From an uncultured Clostridia bacterium (GTDB lineage Bacteria > Bacillota_A > Clostridia > TANB77 > CAG-508): a DNA stretch of 7,561 bases. Location of the stretch: positions 1 through 7,561 of the forward strand of contig CALXSA010000050.1 of assembly GCA_944390995.1 (NCBI GenBank), in the 5' to 3' direction. A program made the position numbers and the translations under genes. How positions within the stretch are numbered: the stretch's first letter is position 1; every line of letters begins with the position of its first letter. Below are positions 1 to 5,600 of the stretch, in pieces. The notes under the pieces are model-generated. The model worked only from the letters and a program-made list of their open reading frames with translations. It was not told the DNA's origin and made no database searches.

Positions 1-57
1 GCAAAAATATTTAATATTGAAGATGAACTAAGAAAATATCTGGAGGTTTTGCTATGA
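1..57 (+). CDS. 3' end of an unidentified gene (5' part outside the window)
   Basis: The first frame is open from base 1 and gives 18 residues (AKIFNIEDELRKYLEVLL) before a TGA stop at 55-57. The stop overlaps the ATG of the next, decayed gene in an ATGA arrangement. That gene's ribosome binding site, GGAGG at 42-46, lies inside these last codons. Such tight coupling is typical of two genes in one operon, so this is probably a true gene end rather than a chance open frame. Eighteen residues are too few to assign a family, and this gene may itself belong to the decayed region. Confidence 0.4.
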   Translation, partial: AKIFNIEDELRKYLEVLL

Positions 58-435
58 TAGCTAAAAATAGAGCACAATATATTTAATGTGAAATTTAGTG
101 ATTTTGTTGAGAAAAATGTGAAACTGTGATATAAATATGGTGATACATGGAGGGAAGACAAAAAATTAGTGTATAATTCTGGGTGTAGGTTTTTTGACAA
201 AAGAATTGATGCCAATATCTGAGCAGTTGCTTAATAATAATAGTTTATATTTGGATGTTATTGCTTATTTAGATGTAAAAGAATAGGGATATTTTAGAAG
301 AAAAAGGCATTATACCTTCATATTATTATTGAGGCGATGTTCATATTAAGAATTTTGGCTTTGAAAGTTGATAAGGAGCAGATAAGGGACATACATGTGT
401 TAGAGACGATTAAGAATGGCAGTAGTATTAAATGA
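54..435 (+). pseudogene. Decayed gene of unknown family, multiple frameshifts and stops
   Basis: An ATG at 54 with GGAGG seven bases upstream opens MIAKNRAQYI and then stops at 84-86. Protein-like sequence continues by changing frame. It runs in frame 1 from about 84 to 219 (FNVKFSDFVEKNVKL, then YKYGDTWREDKKLVYNSG), with a TGA at 127-129. It continues in frame 2 to the TAG at 284-286 (EQLLNNNSLYLDVIAYLDVKE region), then in frame 3 over 288-368 (DILEEKGIIPSYYY, TGA at 330-332, GDVHIKNFGF). It ends in frame 1 over 370-432 (DKEQIRDIHVLETIKNG) with TGA at 433-435. Joined, these give about 125 residues with the composition of a small soluble acidic/basic protein. At least four indels and two TGA codons (one plausibly a former Trp TGG) show a dead gene. 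I do not recognise the family. This explains why the first 500 bases have no intact gene. Confidence 0.6.
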
Positions 436-457
436 TACTATAGCATTAATTTTAAAT

Positions 458-466
458 TGATATAAT
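458..466 (+). promoter_or_regulatory. Extended -10 promoter for the cation efflux gene
   Basis: TGATATAAT at 458-466 is a perfect extended -10 element (TG, one base, then TATAAT at 461-466). No good -35 hexamer is visible 16-18 bases upstream, which is tolerated when the TG extension is present. The predicted start is near 473, giving an untranslated leader of about 32 bases before the ATG at 505. AAGGA (491-495) and GAGG (497-500) serve as the ribosome binding region. Confidence 0.6.
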
Positions 467-504
467 TGTGCATTTTTTAAGTACGTAAAAAAGGATGAGG
501 ATAA

Positions 505-1671
505 ATGACAAATTTTTTAATTAAATTATTTATAAAAGATAAAGACAATGTGGAGGACAATAGGGTAAGAGGAAAATACGCAATGCTTTCAAGCATTACG
601 GGAATTATAGTTAATATTTTGTTATCGGTTTTCAAATTAATAATAGGTTTAATTTCAAATTCTATGGCTATAATTTCCGATGCACTTAATAATATTTCCG
701 ATGCTGGCTCATCTATTATAACCATGATTGGGTTTAAAATGTCTCAAAAAAAGGTGGACGCAGACCATCCGTGGGGTCATGGCAGGATGGAGTACATAAC
801 AGCTTTGTTTGTGGATATATTAATAATATTAGTGGGCTTTGAGTTGTTGCAGAGCTCGGTGGAGAAAATAATTCACCCAGAGCTACCAAGTATTAGTGAT
901 GTTACAATTATATTGCTGGTAGTAGCAATACTTGCAAAGTTATGGCTATTTCTTTTCTACAGAAAAATTGCCAAGAAGATTAACTCGGCTGCAATTAAGG
1001 GAACGGCGTATGATAGCATCTCAGATTCTGTGTCTACATTAGCGGTTCTAATATCGGCATTAGTGGCTCGTTTTGCGGGAGTTACTATTGACGGCTATGT
1101 AAGTTTGCTAGTTTCGGTATTTATTTTAATTACAGGAATTAAAGCAATTAAGGAGATTATAGATTTATTATTAGGCCAAAAACCGGACCCGGAGTTTGTT
1201 AGTAAAATAGAAGAATTTGCAAAAAAATACGATACAATACAAGGAATTCATGACATTATGGTGCATGACTATGGACCAGGAAGGAAAATTGTTTCATTCC
1301 ATGCGGAGGTGCCAGCAGATTCAGATATACTTAAAGCACATGACGTAATAGACCAGATGGAGCAAGATATTTTTAAGGAGTTTCAATGTATAACTACAAT
1401 ACACATGGACCCAATAGTTGTGGATGATGAAGAAATTAATGCAATGAAGAAGTATACAGAGCAGGTTGTAAAAGGCATTAATGAAAAGTTTTCTATACAT
1501 GATTTTAGAATGACAGATGGTGGGGAAAGGGTTAACTTAATATTTGACCTAGTAATTCCAACTGATGAAAACATTAATGTGGAGGAAGTTGTTTCACAGA
1601 TTAGAAATGAGATACATAAAAAGAATGAGAGGTATTATGCTGTGGTTAAGCCAGAGCACTCATACGTATGA
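505..1671 (+). CDS. Cation diffusion facilitator family efflux transporter, probably Mn2+-type
   Basis: A 388-residue inner-membrane metal/proton antiporter of the CDF family. The cytoplasmic N-terminus is followed by about six membrane segments (roughly residues 27-50, 52-78, 97-115, 132-151, 171-190 and 196-215) and then soluble domains. The family metal-site motif in TM2 reads N62-N-I-S-D66, and in TM5 D170-S-I-S-D174. NxxxD plus DxxxD is the pattern described for manganese-exporting CDFs such as pneumococcal MntE, whereas zinc exporters usually carry His in TM5. The DHPWGHGR loop at 87-94 is a family hallmark. The usual dimer domain (about 225-303) is followed by an extra region (about 331-388) that resembles it (IHDIMVHDYG against IHDFRMTDGG). 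This makes the protein about 80 residues longer than a minimal CDF. The ATG at 505 has a good ribosome site and its own promoter. Family certain; metal specificity is inferred from motifs. Confidence 0.93.
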   Translation: MTNFLIKLFIKDKDNVEDNRVRGKYAMLSSITGIIVNILLSVFKLIIGLISNSMAIISDALNNISDAGSSIITMIGFKMSQKKVDADHPWGHGRMEYITALFVDILIILVGFELLQSSVEKIIHPELPSISDVTIILLVVAILAKLWLFLFYRKIAKKINSAAIKGTAYDSISDSVSTLAVLISALVARFAGVTIDGYVSLLVSVFILITGIKAIKEIIDLLLGQKPDPEFVSKIEEFAKKYDTIQGIHDIMVHDYGPGRKIVSFHAEVPADSDILKAHDVIDQMEQDIFKEFQCITTIHMDPIVVDDEEINAMKKYTEQVVKGINEKFSIHDFRMTDGGERVNLIFDLVIPTDENINVEEVVSQIRNEIHKKNERYYAVVKPEHSYV

Positions 1672-1672
1672 A

Positions 1673-1793
1673 GCCCAAGAAGAATTACAATTTTGACGTT
1701 GTTAAACTTCACTGCGAAAATCCTCAGCGTACAGTATGTACGCCTCCGGTTTTCTTGTTCGTTTGCCTAGTCAAAATTTAATTCTTCTTGGGC
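1673..1793 (+). repeat. 121-bp near-palindromic MITE-like element
   Basis: The ends are perfect 14-bp inverted repeats: GCCCAAGAAGAATT at 1673-1686 and its complement at 1780-1793. Pairing continues inward with one base of slippage (AATTACAATTTTGAC at 1683-1697 against GTCAAAATTTAATT at 1770-1783). It continues more loosely through GAAAATCC (1716-1723) opposite GGTTTTC (1748-1754). The centre is a perfect 7-bp stem, GCGTACA (1727-1733) and TGTACGC (1737-1743), around the loop GTA. There is no open reading frame. The element starts two bases after the stop codon of the transporter gene and ends seven bases before the next gene's ribosome site, so it fills the whole gap. As RNA it could fold into one long hairpin. 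It looks like a non-coding miniature inverted-repeat element or dispersed palindromic repeat. No T-run follows, so it is not an ordinary terminator. Copy number in the genome cannot be seen here. Confidence 0.7.
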
Positions 1794-1800
1794 AATAAAA

Positions 1801-1806
1801 AAGGAG
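1801..1806 (+). promoter_or_regulatory. Ribosome binding site fixing the peptidase start
   Basis: AAGGAG lies five bases before the ATG at 1812. The frame is open further upstream to a TTG at 1788, but that codon sits inside the terminal inverted repeat of the palindromic element and has no purine-rich site before it. The start at 1812 is therefore preferred. Confidence 0.8.
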
Positions 1807-1811
1807 TTAAA

Positions 1812-2552
1812 ATGGAAGGCAAAAAAGAATATATAAGGATAAGAAATCAAGATATTCCGGTAATTATTAGAAGCTACAAGACATCCAGACACTTGAAGAT
1901 GTATTTTAAAGCAGATGTTTTATATGTGAGCAAACCTAGATATGTAAGCGTAAAGAAAGCTTTAGAGTTTGTGGAGGCTAATGAGGAGTTTGTATATAAA
2001 AATTACATCAAGATACATGAAAGCAAAGATGTTAGTACAAAAAAATGGGTAGACGGAGAGTATTTTTCCTACATGGGAGAGAAATACGGTATAAAGTGTA
2101 GCAATAATTTGGAAAATAAAATAAATATTAACTTTGACAATATAAATAAAAATATTTATCTATCTTTTCCAGAAAAACTTAGCGCAGAGGAGCGCAAGGC
2201 ATATATAGATAAGGGAATAAAGCAAATTTTGAAGAATAATACAAAGTGCTTGCTAAATGAAAAAGTGCCGTACTGGAGCAATGTTACTGGAATACAGTAC
2301 AAAGAATTTAAAGTTAATGATGCAACTAGTAAATTTGGAAGTTGCACACCGAGTACGAGGAGATTGCACTTTTCGTCGAGGCTTATAATGCTTCCTGAGG
2401 ACAAGATTGATGCAATTGTAGTTCACGAGTTATGTCATATAGTGCATGCTAATCATAGCAAGGACTTCTATGGTTTGGTTAAGCAATACATTCCAAACTA
2501 TGACGAGATTAATAAATGGTTAAAAATAAATGGGAAGATTATAATGTTTTGA
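1812..2552 (+). CDS. YgjP/DUF45-family M48-like zinc metallopeptidase
   Basis: A 246-residue protein with no signal peptide or membrane segment, so predicted cytoplasmic. The C-terminal catalytic core has HELCH at 205-209 (two zinc ligands and the catalytic Glu206) and a further His at 215 in HSKDFY. This is the HExxH-x5-H spacing typical of the YgjP-like (DUF45, M48-related) family. A preceding SKFGSC motif (173-178) corresponds to the family's WGSC motif, with Phe replacing Trp. The N-terminal part (about 5-120) has the usual beta-rich start (IPVIIRSYKTSRHLKMYF). Length is normal for the family (about 230-250). The physiological substrate of this family is poorly known; some members neighbour restriction or modification genes, but that is not the case here. 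No separate promoter is convincing, so it may be read through from the transporter gene. The shared hairpin terminator begins immediately after its TGA. Confidence 0.88.
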   Translation: MEGKKEYIRIRNQDIPVIIRSYKTSRHLKMYFKADVLYVSKPRYVSVKKALEFVEANEEFVYKNYIKIHESKDVSTKKWVDGEYFSYMGEKYGIKCSNNLENKININFDNINKNIYLSFPEKLSAEERKAYIDKGIKQILKNNTKCLLNEKVPYWSNVTGIQYKEFKVNDATSKFGSCTPSTRRLHFSSRLIMLPEDKIDAIVVHELCHIVHANHSKDFYGLVKQYIPNYDEINKWLKINGKIIMF

Positions 2553-2601
2553 TTAAATAGAGGCTGTTTTTAGCATTGCTCTAAAAACAGCCTCTATTTA
2601 A
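2553..2601. terminator. Bidirectional intrinsic terminator between convergent genes
   Basis: A perfect 21-bp inverted repeat (left arm 2553-2573, right arm 2581-2601) surrounds the 7-base loop CATTGCT. The core AGAGGCTG/CAGCCTCT is flanked by A/T runs that act as U-tract on either strand (TATTTAAG rightward, TATTTAAT leftward). It starts directly after the stop of the plus-strand peptidase. Its right arm contains the TAG stop (2594-2596) of the minus-strand acyltransferase. One structure thus ends both transcripts. The U-tracts are short, so efficiency is uncertain. Confidence 0.8.
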
Positions 2602-3346
2602 GTTCATATTCCATGGCTTGATGTGCTCTTTCTTTTAGGTCACTAATTGCTTCAGGTTTATCAAGAAACGCATTTGGATAGATGGGTTCTAAAACAACTA
2701 GAGTAATTGTAGACCTGGTTTTAATAAAACTGTTTATTTTTTTAGGTTTATTAAACTTAATAACCATAGGTACTACAGGTACATTATTTCTAACAGCAAA
2801 GTCAAATGCACCGTTTTTAAAATGTCTTATTTTTTCGTAATTTGGCCACAATGAACCTTCCGGATAGAAGTGCACGGTTTTATTATTTTTTAGCAACTCG
2901 TCAATTGAGCTCATAAATTTTTTTGTATACTTTATATTCTGTGGTATTGGCACAGCATTTAGCAATTTTATAATCCTTCGAACAATAGGTATTTTGAAGT
3001 TGGTTTCCAATGATGTGAAAAATGTTTTATTAGGTACATTTGCAAGGCCAACCATAGTGCAGTCCATAGGGTGCACATGGTTTGAAATAGTGACCTTGCC
3101 ACTATCTATATTTTCTAAATTTTCTTTTCCCTCAATCTTAAAGCCGAAGAAAAATTTATTAATTACAAGTAAAAGTGGATATGCTATCATGTATAGCAAA
3201 TTTGAAAATGTGTTAAATATAAAATTGTCATTAACGAAATTGAATTCGTCATTTATTTCAAATTTACAAGGTTGCCAAAAATGTAATACGTGAGAGTCTT
3301 CAGCTATATTTTCTTTATTCTCTTTTTTTACATTCTCTAATTGCAT
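2594..3346 (-). CDS. PlsC-family 1-acylglycerol-phosphate (lysophospholipid) acyltransferase
   Basis: A 250-residue member of the PlsC/AGPAT family, which transfers an acyl group from acyl-ACP, acyl-CoA or acyl-phosphate to a lysophospholipid or related lipid at the inner membrane face. Family blocks are clear. Block I, NHVHPMD at 89-95, is the catalytic H-x4-D. Block III is FYPEGS at 160-165 and block IV is VPVVPMVI at about 189-196. A hydrophobic segment at about 47-68 is a likely membrane anchor. An unusual N-terminal extension of about 40 polar residues precedes it. The gene overlaps the end of the upstream glycosyltransferase by 32 bp, implying translational coupling. I chose ATG at 3346-3344, with GGAGGAG ten bases upstream. 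A TTG at 3352-3350, four bases after that site, would add two residues and is a real alternative. Given the partner gene, its substrate may be a glycolipid or its precursor rather than bulk phosphatidic acid. Confidence 0.9.
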   Translation of the reverse strand: MQLENVKKENKENIAEDSHVLHFWQPCKFEINDEFNFVNDNFIFNTFSNLLYMIAYPLLLVINKFFFGFKIEGKENLENIDSGKVTISNHVHPMDCTMVGLANVPNKTFFTSLETNFKIPIVRRIIKLLNAVPIPQNIKYTKKFMSSIDELLKNNKTVHFYPEGSLWPNYEKIRHFKNGAFDFAVRNNVPVVPMVIKFNKPKKINSFIKTRSTITLVVLEPIYPNAFLDKPEAISDLKERAHQAMEYELK

Positions 3347-4454
3347 CCTCAAACATCTCCTCCATTTTCTTTATACTATTTTTTAGTCTATATTTTTCAG
3401 CACTTTGAGAATATTTTAGTTCCATTTCCTTTCTGTAATCTTCATTGTCAAGCCAAAAGTCTATTCTTTTTGCCAAAGATGTGCTATTTCCAGCCTCGAA
3501 AAGACTTTGCGGAACAAGAGCAAATTGTTTTGTTGCAGAGTTTAGGCTATTTGCAATAATAGGTACATTGCCACAAGCAAAAGCCTCTATACAAGATATT
3601 GCCTCGATTTCTGCATCTGCGCTGTGTACATATAGGTCTGTTGATTTCAATAAATCTATTAAATCCTCTTGTTTATAAAATTTCAAAACAGGTTTATTTT
3701 TTAGCCTTTCTCCGAGCCTTTTGTATTTTTCTTCTTTTGGACCTTTTCCTGCCAAAACAAGTTGTATTTTATCAGCATATTTTGATTTGCCTACAGCGTC
3801 AATTAGTACGTCTTGTCTTTTTTCATTTGAATATCTGCCTATCATAGTAATTACAAATTTGTCCTTAAATTCTGGCAATTTTTTCTTGCCATAATACTTA
3901 AAGTTATCATCAACACCATTTGAAATCACATGTAGTTTTGCCGTATAACCATGCTTTTTTAGTTCGTTTGCAATAAACTCGCTAGGACAATGTATATGCG
4001 TAAATCTATTGAAAAATGCATCCCTATAATGAGTATATATCATATCATTTATTTTAGTTTTCGTTCCTAAGCCGATTGAATACGTAATGTTTTCAGGCTG
4101 CACATGGAATGCGGCAGTATGTGGGACATTTAATTTTTCGCATATTTTCAAACCTGCCTTTGAAATGAAGAAAGGCATATAAAAATGCACAATATCAACA
4201 CTAGATATTGCTTTTTCTAAAACCTCGGTATCTGGAATTGCGAAACTCATTCCTTGAGATTTGATTAAATGCGAAATTCCAGGAGGCAAAGGTAGTTCTT
4301 TTAAATTAAATTTATACTCATTTTTTTGGTCACCCGTGCTGACAACATAAACTTCATTTCCAGCGTCTTGCAATCCTTTTGCAAAACGCCTAGCAGATAT
4401 TGTTGTACCATTGTTTGAATGGTCAAATTGGTCTATAACTATTAATATCTTCAT
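3315..4454 (-). CDS. GT4-family glycosyltransferase, probable diacylglycerol glycosyltransferase
   Basis: A 379-residue GT-B fold enzyme that transfers a sugar from a nucleotide-sugar donor. The N-terminal acceptor half opens with MKILIVIDQF, and a Gly-rich loop NGTTISARR at 15-23 contacts the donor phosphate in this family. AFHVQPENIT at 115-124 is a conserved loop seen in lipid-glycosylating relatives. The C-terminal donor half contains ISNGVD (177-182), MIGRYSNEKRQD (204-215), LVLAGKGP (232-239) and the retaining GT4 EX7E motif (E282 to E290, in EIEAISCIEAFACG). There is no membrane span, so it is probably a peripheral membrane enzyme. It is first in a two-gene operon with an overlapping PlsC-type acyltransferase, which supports a role in membrane glycolipid (glycosyl-diacylglycerol or lipoteichoic anchor) synthesis. 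Donor sugar and acceptor cannot be read from sequence. Its ATG is preceded by a weak GGGGA ribosome site and a strong promoter. Confidence 0.88.
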   Translation of the reverse strand: MKILIVIDQFDHSNNGTTISARRFAKGLQDAGNEVYVVSTGDQKNEYKFNLKELPLPPGISHLIKSQGMSFAIPDTEVLEKAISSVDIVHFYMPFFISKAGLKICEKLNVPHTAAFHVQPENITYSIGLGTKTKINDMIYTHYRDAFFNRFTHIHCPSEFIANELKKHGYTAKLHVISNGVDDNFKYYGKKKLPEFKDKFVITMIGRYSNEKRQDVLIDAVGKSKYADKIQLVLAGKGPKEEKYKRLGERLKNKPVLKFYKQEDLIDLLKSTDLYVHSADAEIEAISCIEAFACGNVPIIANSLNSATKQFALVPQSLFEAGNSTSLAKRIDFWLDNEDYRKEMELKYSQSAEKYRLKNSIKKMEEMFEDAIRECKKRE

Positions 4455-4485
4455 ATTTTCCCCATAATATACATTCGTAATCTTA

Positions 4486-4504
4486 AGTAAAAATATTATT
4501 TACT
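4486..4504. promoter_or_regulatory. AT-rich palindrome at the start of the minus-strand transcript
   Basis: AGTAAA (4486-4491) and TTTACT (4499-4504) form an inverted repeat around the seven bases AATATTA. It falls just downstream of the predicted leftward transcription start (about 4506), a position where a repressor could block the glycosyltransferase promoter. In such AT-rich DNA a 6-bp arm can occur by chance, so this is a candidate operator only. Confidence 0.25.
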
Positions 4505-4512
4505 CCAACAAT

Positions 4513-4541
4513 ATTATACAGTAAATCGAAAAAAAATACAA
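4513..4541 (-). promoter_or_regulatory. Sigma-A-type promoter for the glycosyltransferase-acyltransferase operon
   Basis: On the minus strand, TTGTAT (4541-4536) and a perfect TATAAT (4518-4513) are separated by exactly 17 bases, including a run of seven T. The predicted start is near 4506, leaving an untranslated leader of about 50 bases before the ATG at 4454. Confidence 0.72.
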
Positions 4542-4567
4542 GACACAACATTTTTTTGAAAGTCACC

Positions 4568-4583
4568 AGTCTGAATTCGAACT
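4568..4583. promoter_or_regulatory. Candidate operator palindrome between divergent promoters
   Basis: AGT-CT-GAATTC-GA-ACT is a 16-bp imperfect palindrome (12 of 16 positions symmetric) centred on GAATTC. It ends five bases before the rightward -35 hexamer and lies upstream of both divergent promoters, where a shared regulator could bind. No regulator gene is present in the window, and the match may be chance. Confidence 0.2.
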
Positions 4584-4588
4584 AAAGG

Positions 4589-4617
4589 TTGATAATTAAA
4601 ATAAAATATGATATATT
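4589..4617 (+). promoter_or_regulatory. Sigma-A-type promoter for the dehydrogenase/teichoic-type operon
   Basis: TTGATA (4589-4594) and TATATT (4612-4617) are 17 bases apart, and TG at 4609-4610 gives an extended -10 (TGATATATT). The predicted start is near 4624, with an untranslated leader of about 58 bases. The ribosome site AGAGAGG (4665-4671) lies ten bases before the ATG at 4682. No other convincing promoter is seen before the two downstream genes. Confidence 0.7.
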
Positions 4618-4681
4618 TTGTATAAAATTGAAGGAAATGACAATAATTATAAGAAGAAAATTTTAGAGAGGTAGAGAAAAA

Positions 4682-5527
4682 ATGTGGTCATTAATAACTG
4701 GAGCTTCTTCTGGAATAGGAAGGGATATGGCAAGATATTTATATACAAATTATAATTCTAATTTAGTGTTAGTGGCGAGAAATGAAGAAAAGTTAAATGA
4801 ATTAAAACAAGAACTTGAAAACGAAGAAAAAAGTATAGGACAGGTAAAAGCTAATAATCAAATAAATAGTGAACAAGAAAAAGAAAACTCGGCTGAAGGG
4901 AGAAAACAACAGATAATAATTATTCCGGAAGATTTGAGCAAAAAAGAAAATTGCATCGAGCTTTTTGAAAAAACAAAAGGAATAGATATAGAGCTATTAG
5001 TTAATAATGCTGGTTTTGGTGTGTTTGGAGAGTTTACTGAAACAGACTTAGATAAAGAAGTTGATTTGATAAATACAAATATAACGGCAGTTCATGTGTT
5101 GACAAAATTATATTTAAAGGAAATGATGAAGAAAAACAAAGGACATATTTTAAATGTGGCATCAATAGCTGGAATGGAGCCAGGGCCACTAATGGCAGCG
5201 TATTATGCCTCTAAAGCCTATGCTATAAGATTATCACGAGCAATTAATAAAGAAATAAAAAAGAAAAAAAGTAATGTAAAAATAAGCATTTTATGCCCAG
5301 GACCAGTTGATACAAACTTTAACAATGTAGCAAAAGTGGTTTTTAAAGCTCCAAGTATGCCAAGCGAGCAGGTGGCAAAGATGGGAATTGATAAAGCACT
5401 AAAAGGAAAATTGATAATAATACCTGGTGTGCTAAATAAGAGTGTTAGGTTCTTTTCAAAGATATTGCCAGATTGCGTTTTGGAGGAGTGTGCTTTCCAC
5501 ATTCAAAGGAGAAAGGCTGAAAGATAA
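4682..5527 (+). CDS. Short-chain dehydrogenase/reductase (classical SDR, DltE/COG0300-like)
   Basis: A 281-residue soluble NAD(P)(H)-dependent oxidoreductase with a Rossmann fold. Classical SDR signatures are complete. The cofactor loop is TGASSGIG (6-13), followed by NNAG (108-111), catalytic Ser161 in NVASIAG, Tyr174 and Lys178 in YYASK, and PGPVDT (206-211). Arg33 in LVARNEEK after beta-2 suggests NADP(H) preference. Between about residues 46 and 77 there is a hydrophilic insertion rich in Glu, Lys, Gln and Asn (NEEKSIGQVKANNQ onward) that lengthens the loop before the EDLS adenine-pocket motif. A basic tail (HIQRRKAER) ends the protein. It is the first gene of a plus-strand operon with two envelope-polymer enzymes, 73 bases before the next gene. 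The substrate is unknown. Relatives are often annotated as DltE or YqjQ-like, but the operon position alone does not prove a role in wall polymer synthesis. Confidence 0.9.
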   Translation: MWSLITGASSGIGRDMARYLYTNYNSNLVLVARNEEKLNELKQELENEEKSIGQVKANNQINSEQEKENSAEGRKQQIIIIPEDLSKKENCIELFEKTKGIDIELLVNNAGFGVFGEFTETDLDKEVDLINTNITAVHVLTKLYLKEMMKKNKGHILNVASIAGMEPGPLMAAYYASKAYAIRLSRAINKEIKKKKSNVKISILCPGPVDTNFNNVAKVVFKAPSMPSEQVAKMGIDKALKGKLIIIPGVLNKSVRFFSKILPDCVLEECAFHIQRRKAER

Positions 5528-5600
5528 TTTCATTTCAAAATTTAATTACATGCATGCTGACAATGTATAAGTTGGACAATAAAAAGGGGGAAAACTATAA

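Noticed and set aside
54..435. TGA read as Trp or Gly (alternative genetic code)
   Set aside because: The intact genes use TGG for Trp and end with TGA (transporter, peptidase), and the region also has frameshifts, so decay explains the TGAs.
1755..1783. Outward promoter inside the palindromic element (TTGTTC, TTAATT)
   Set aside because: The -10 matches consensus at only three of six positions.
1788..1811. Upstream TTG start extending the peptidase by eight residues
   Set aside because: It lies in the terminal inverted repeat of the palindromic element, has no ribosome site, and the ATG at 1812 has an ideal AAGGAG.
2994..3293. Plus-strand open frame opposite the acyltransferase gene (similar ones at 3341-3847, 5218-5502 and 5784-5987)
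   Set aside because: These lie antisense to well-supported genes, lack ribosome sites or recognisable motifs, and have composition expected of reverse-complement readings.
4637..4666. Nine-codon leader ORF (MTIIIRRKF) before the SDR gene
   Set aside because: The AAGGA before it is only one base from the ATG, which is too close for initiation, and there is no attenuator-like hairpin.
5546..5571. Internal promoter (TATAAG at 5566-5571) before the glycerophosphotransferase gene
   Set aside because: The only -35-like hexamer, TTACAT, is 14 bases away, which is too short; no good pair is seen.
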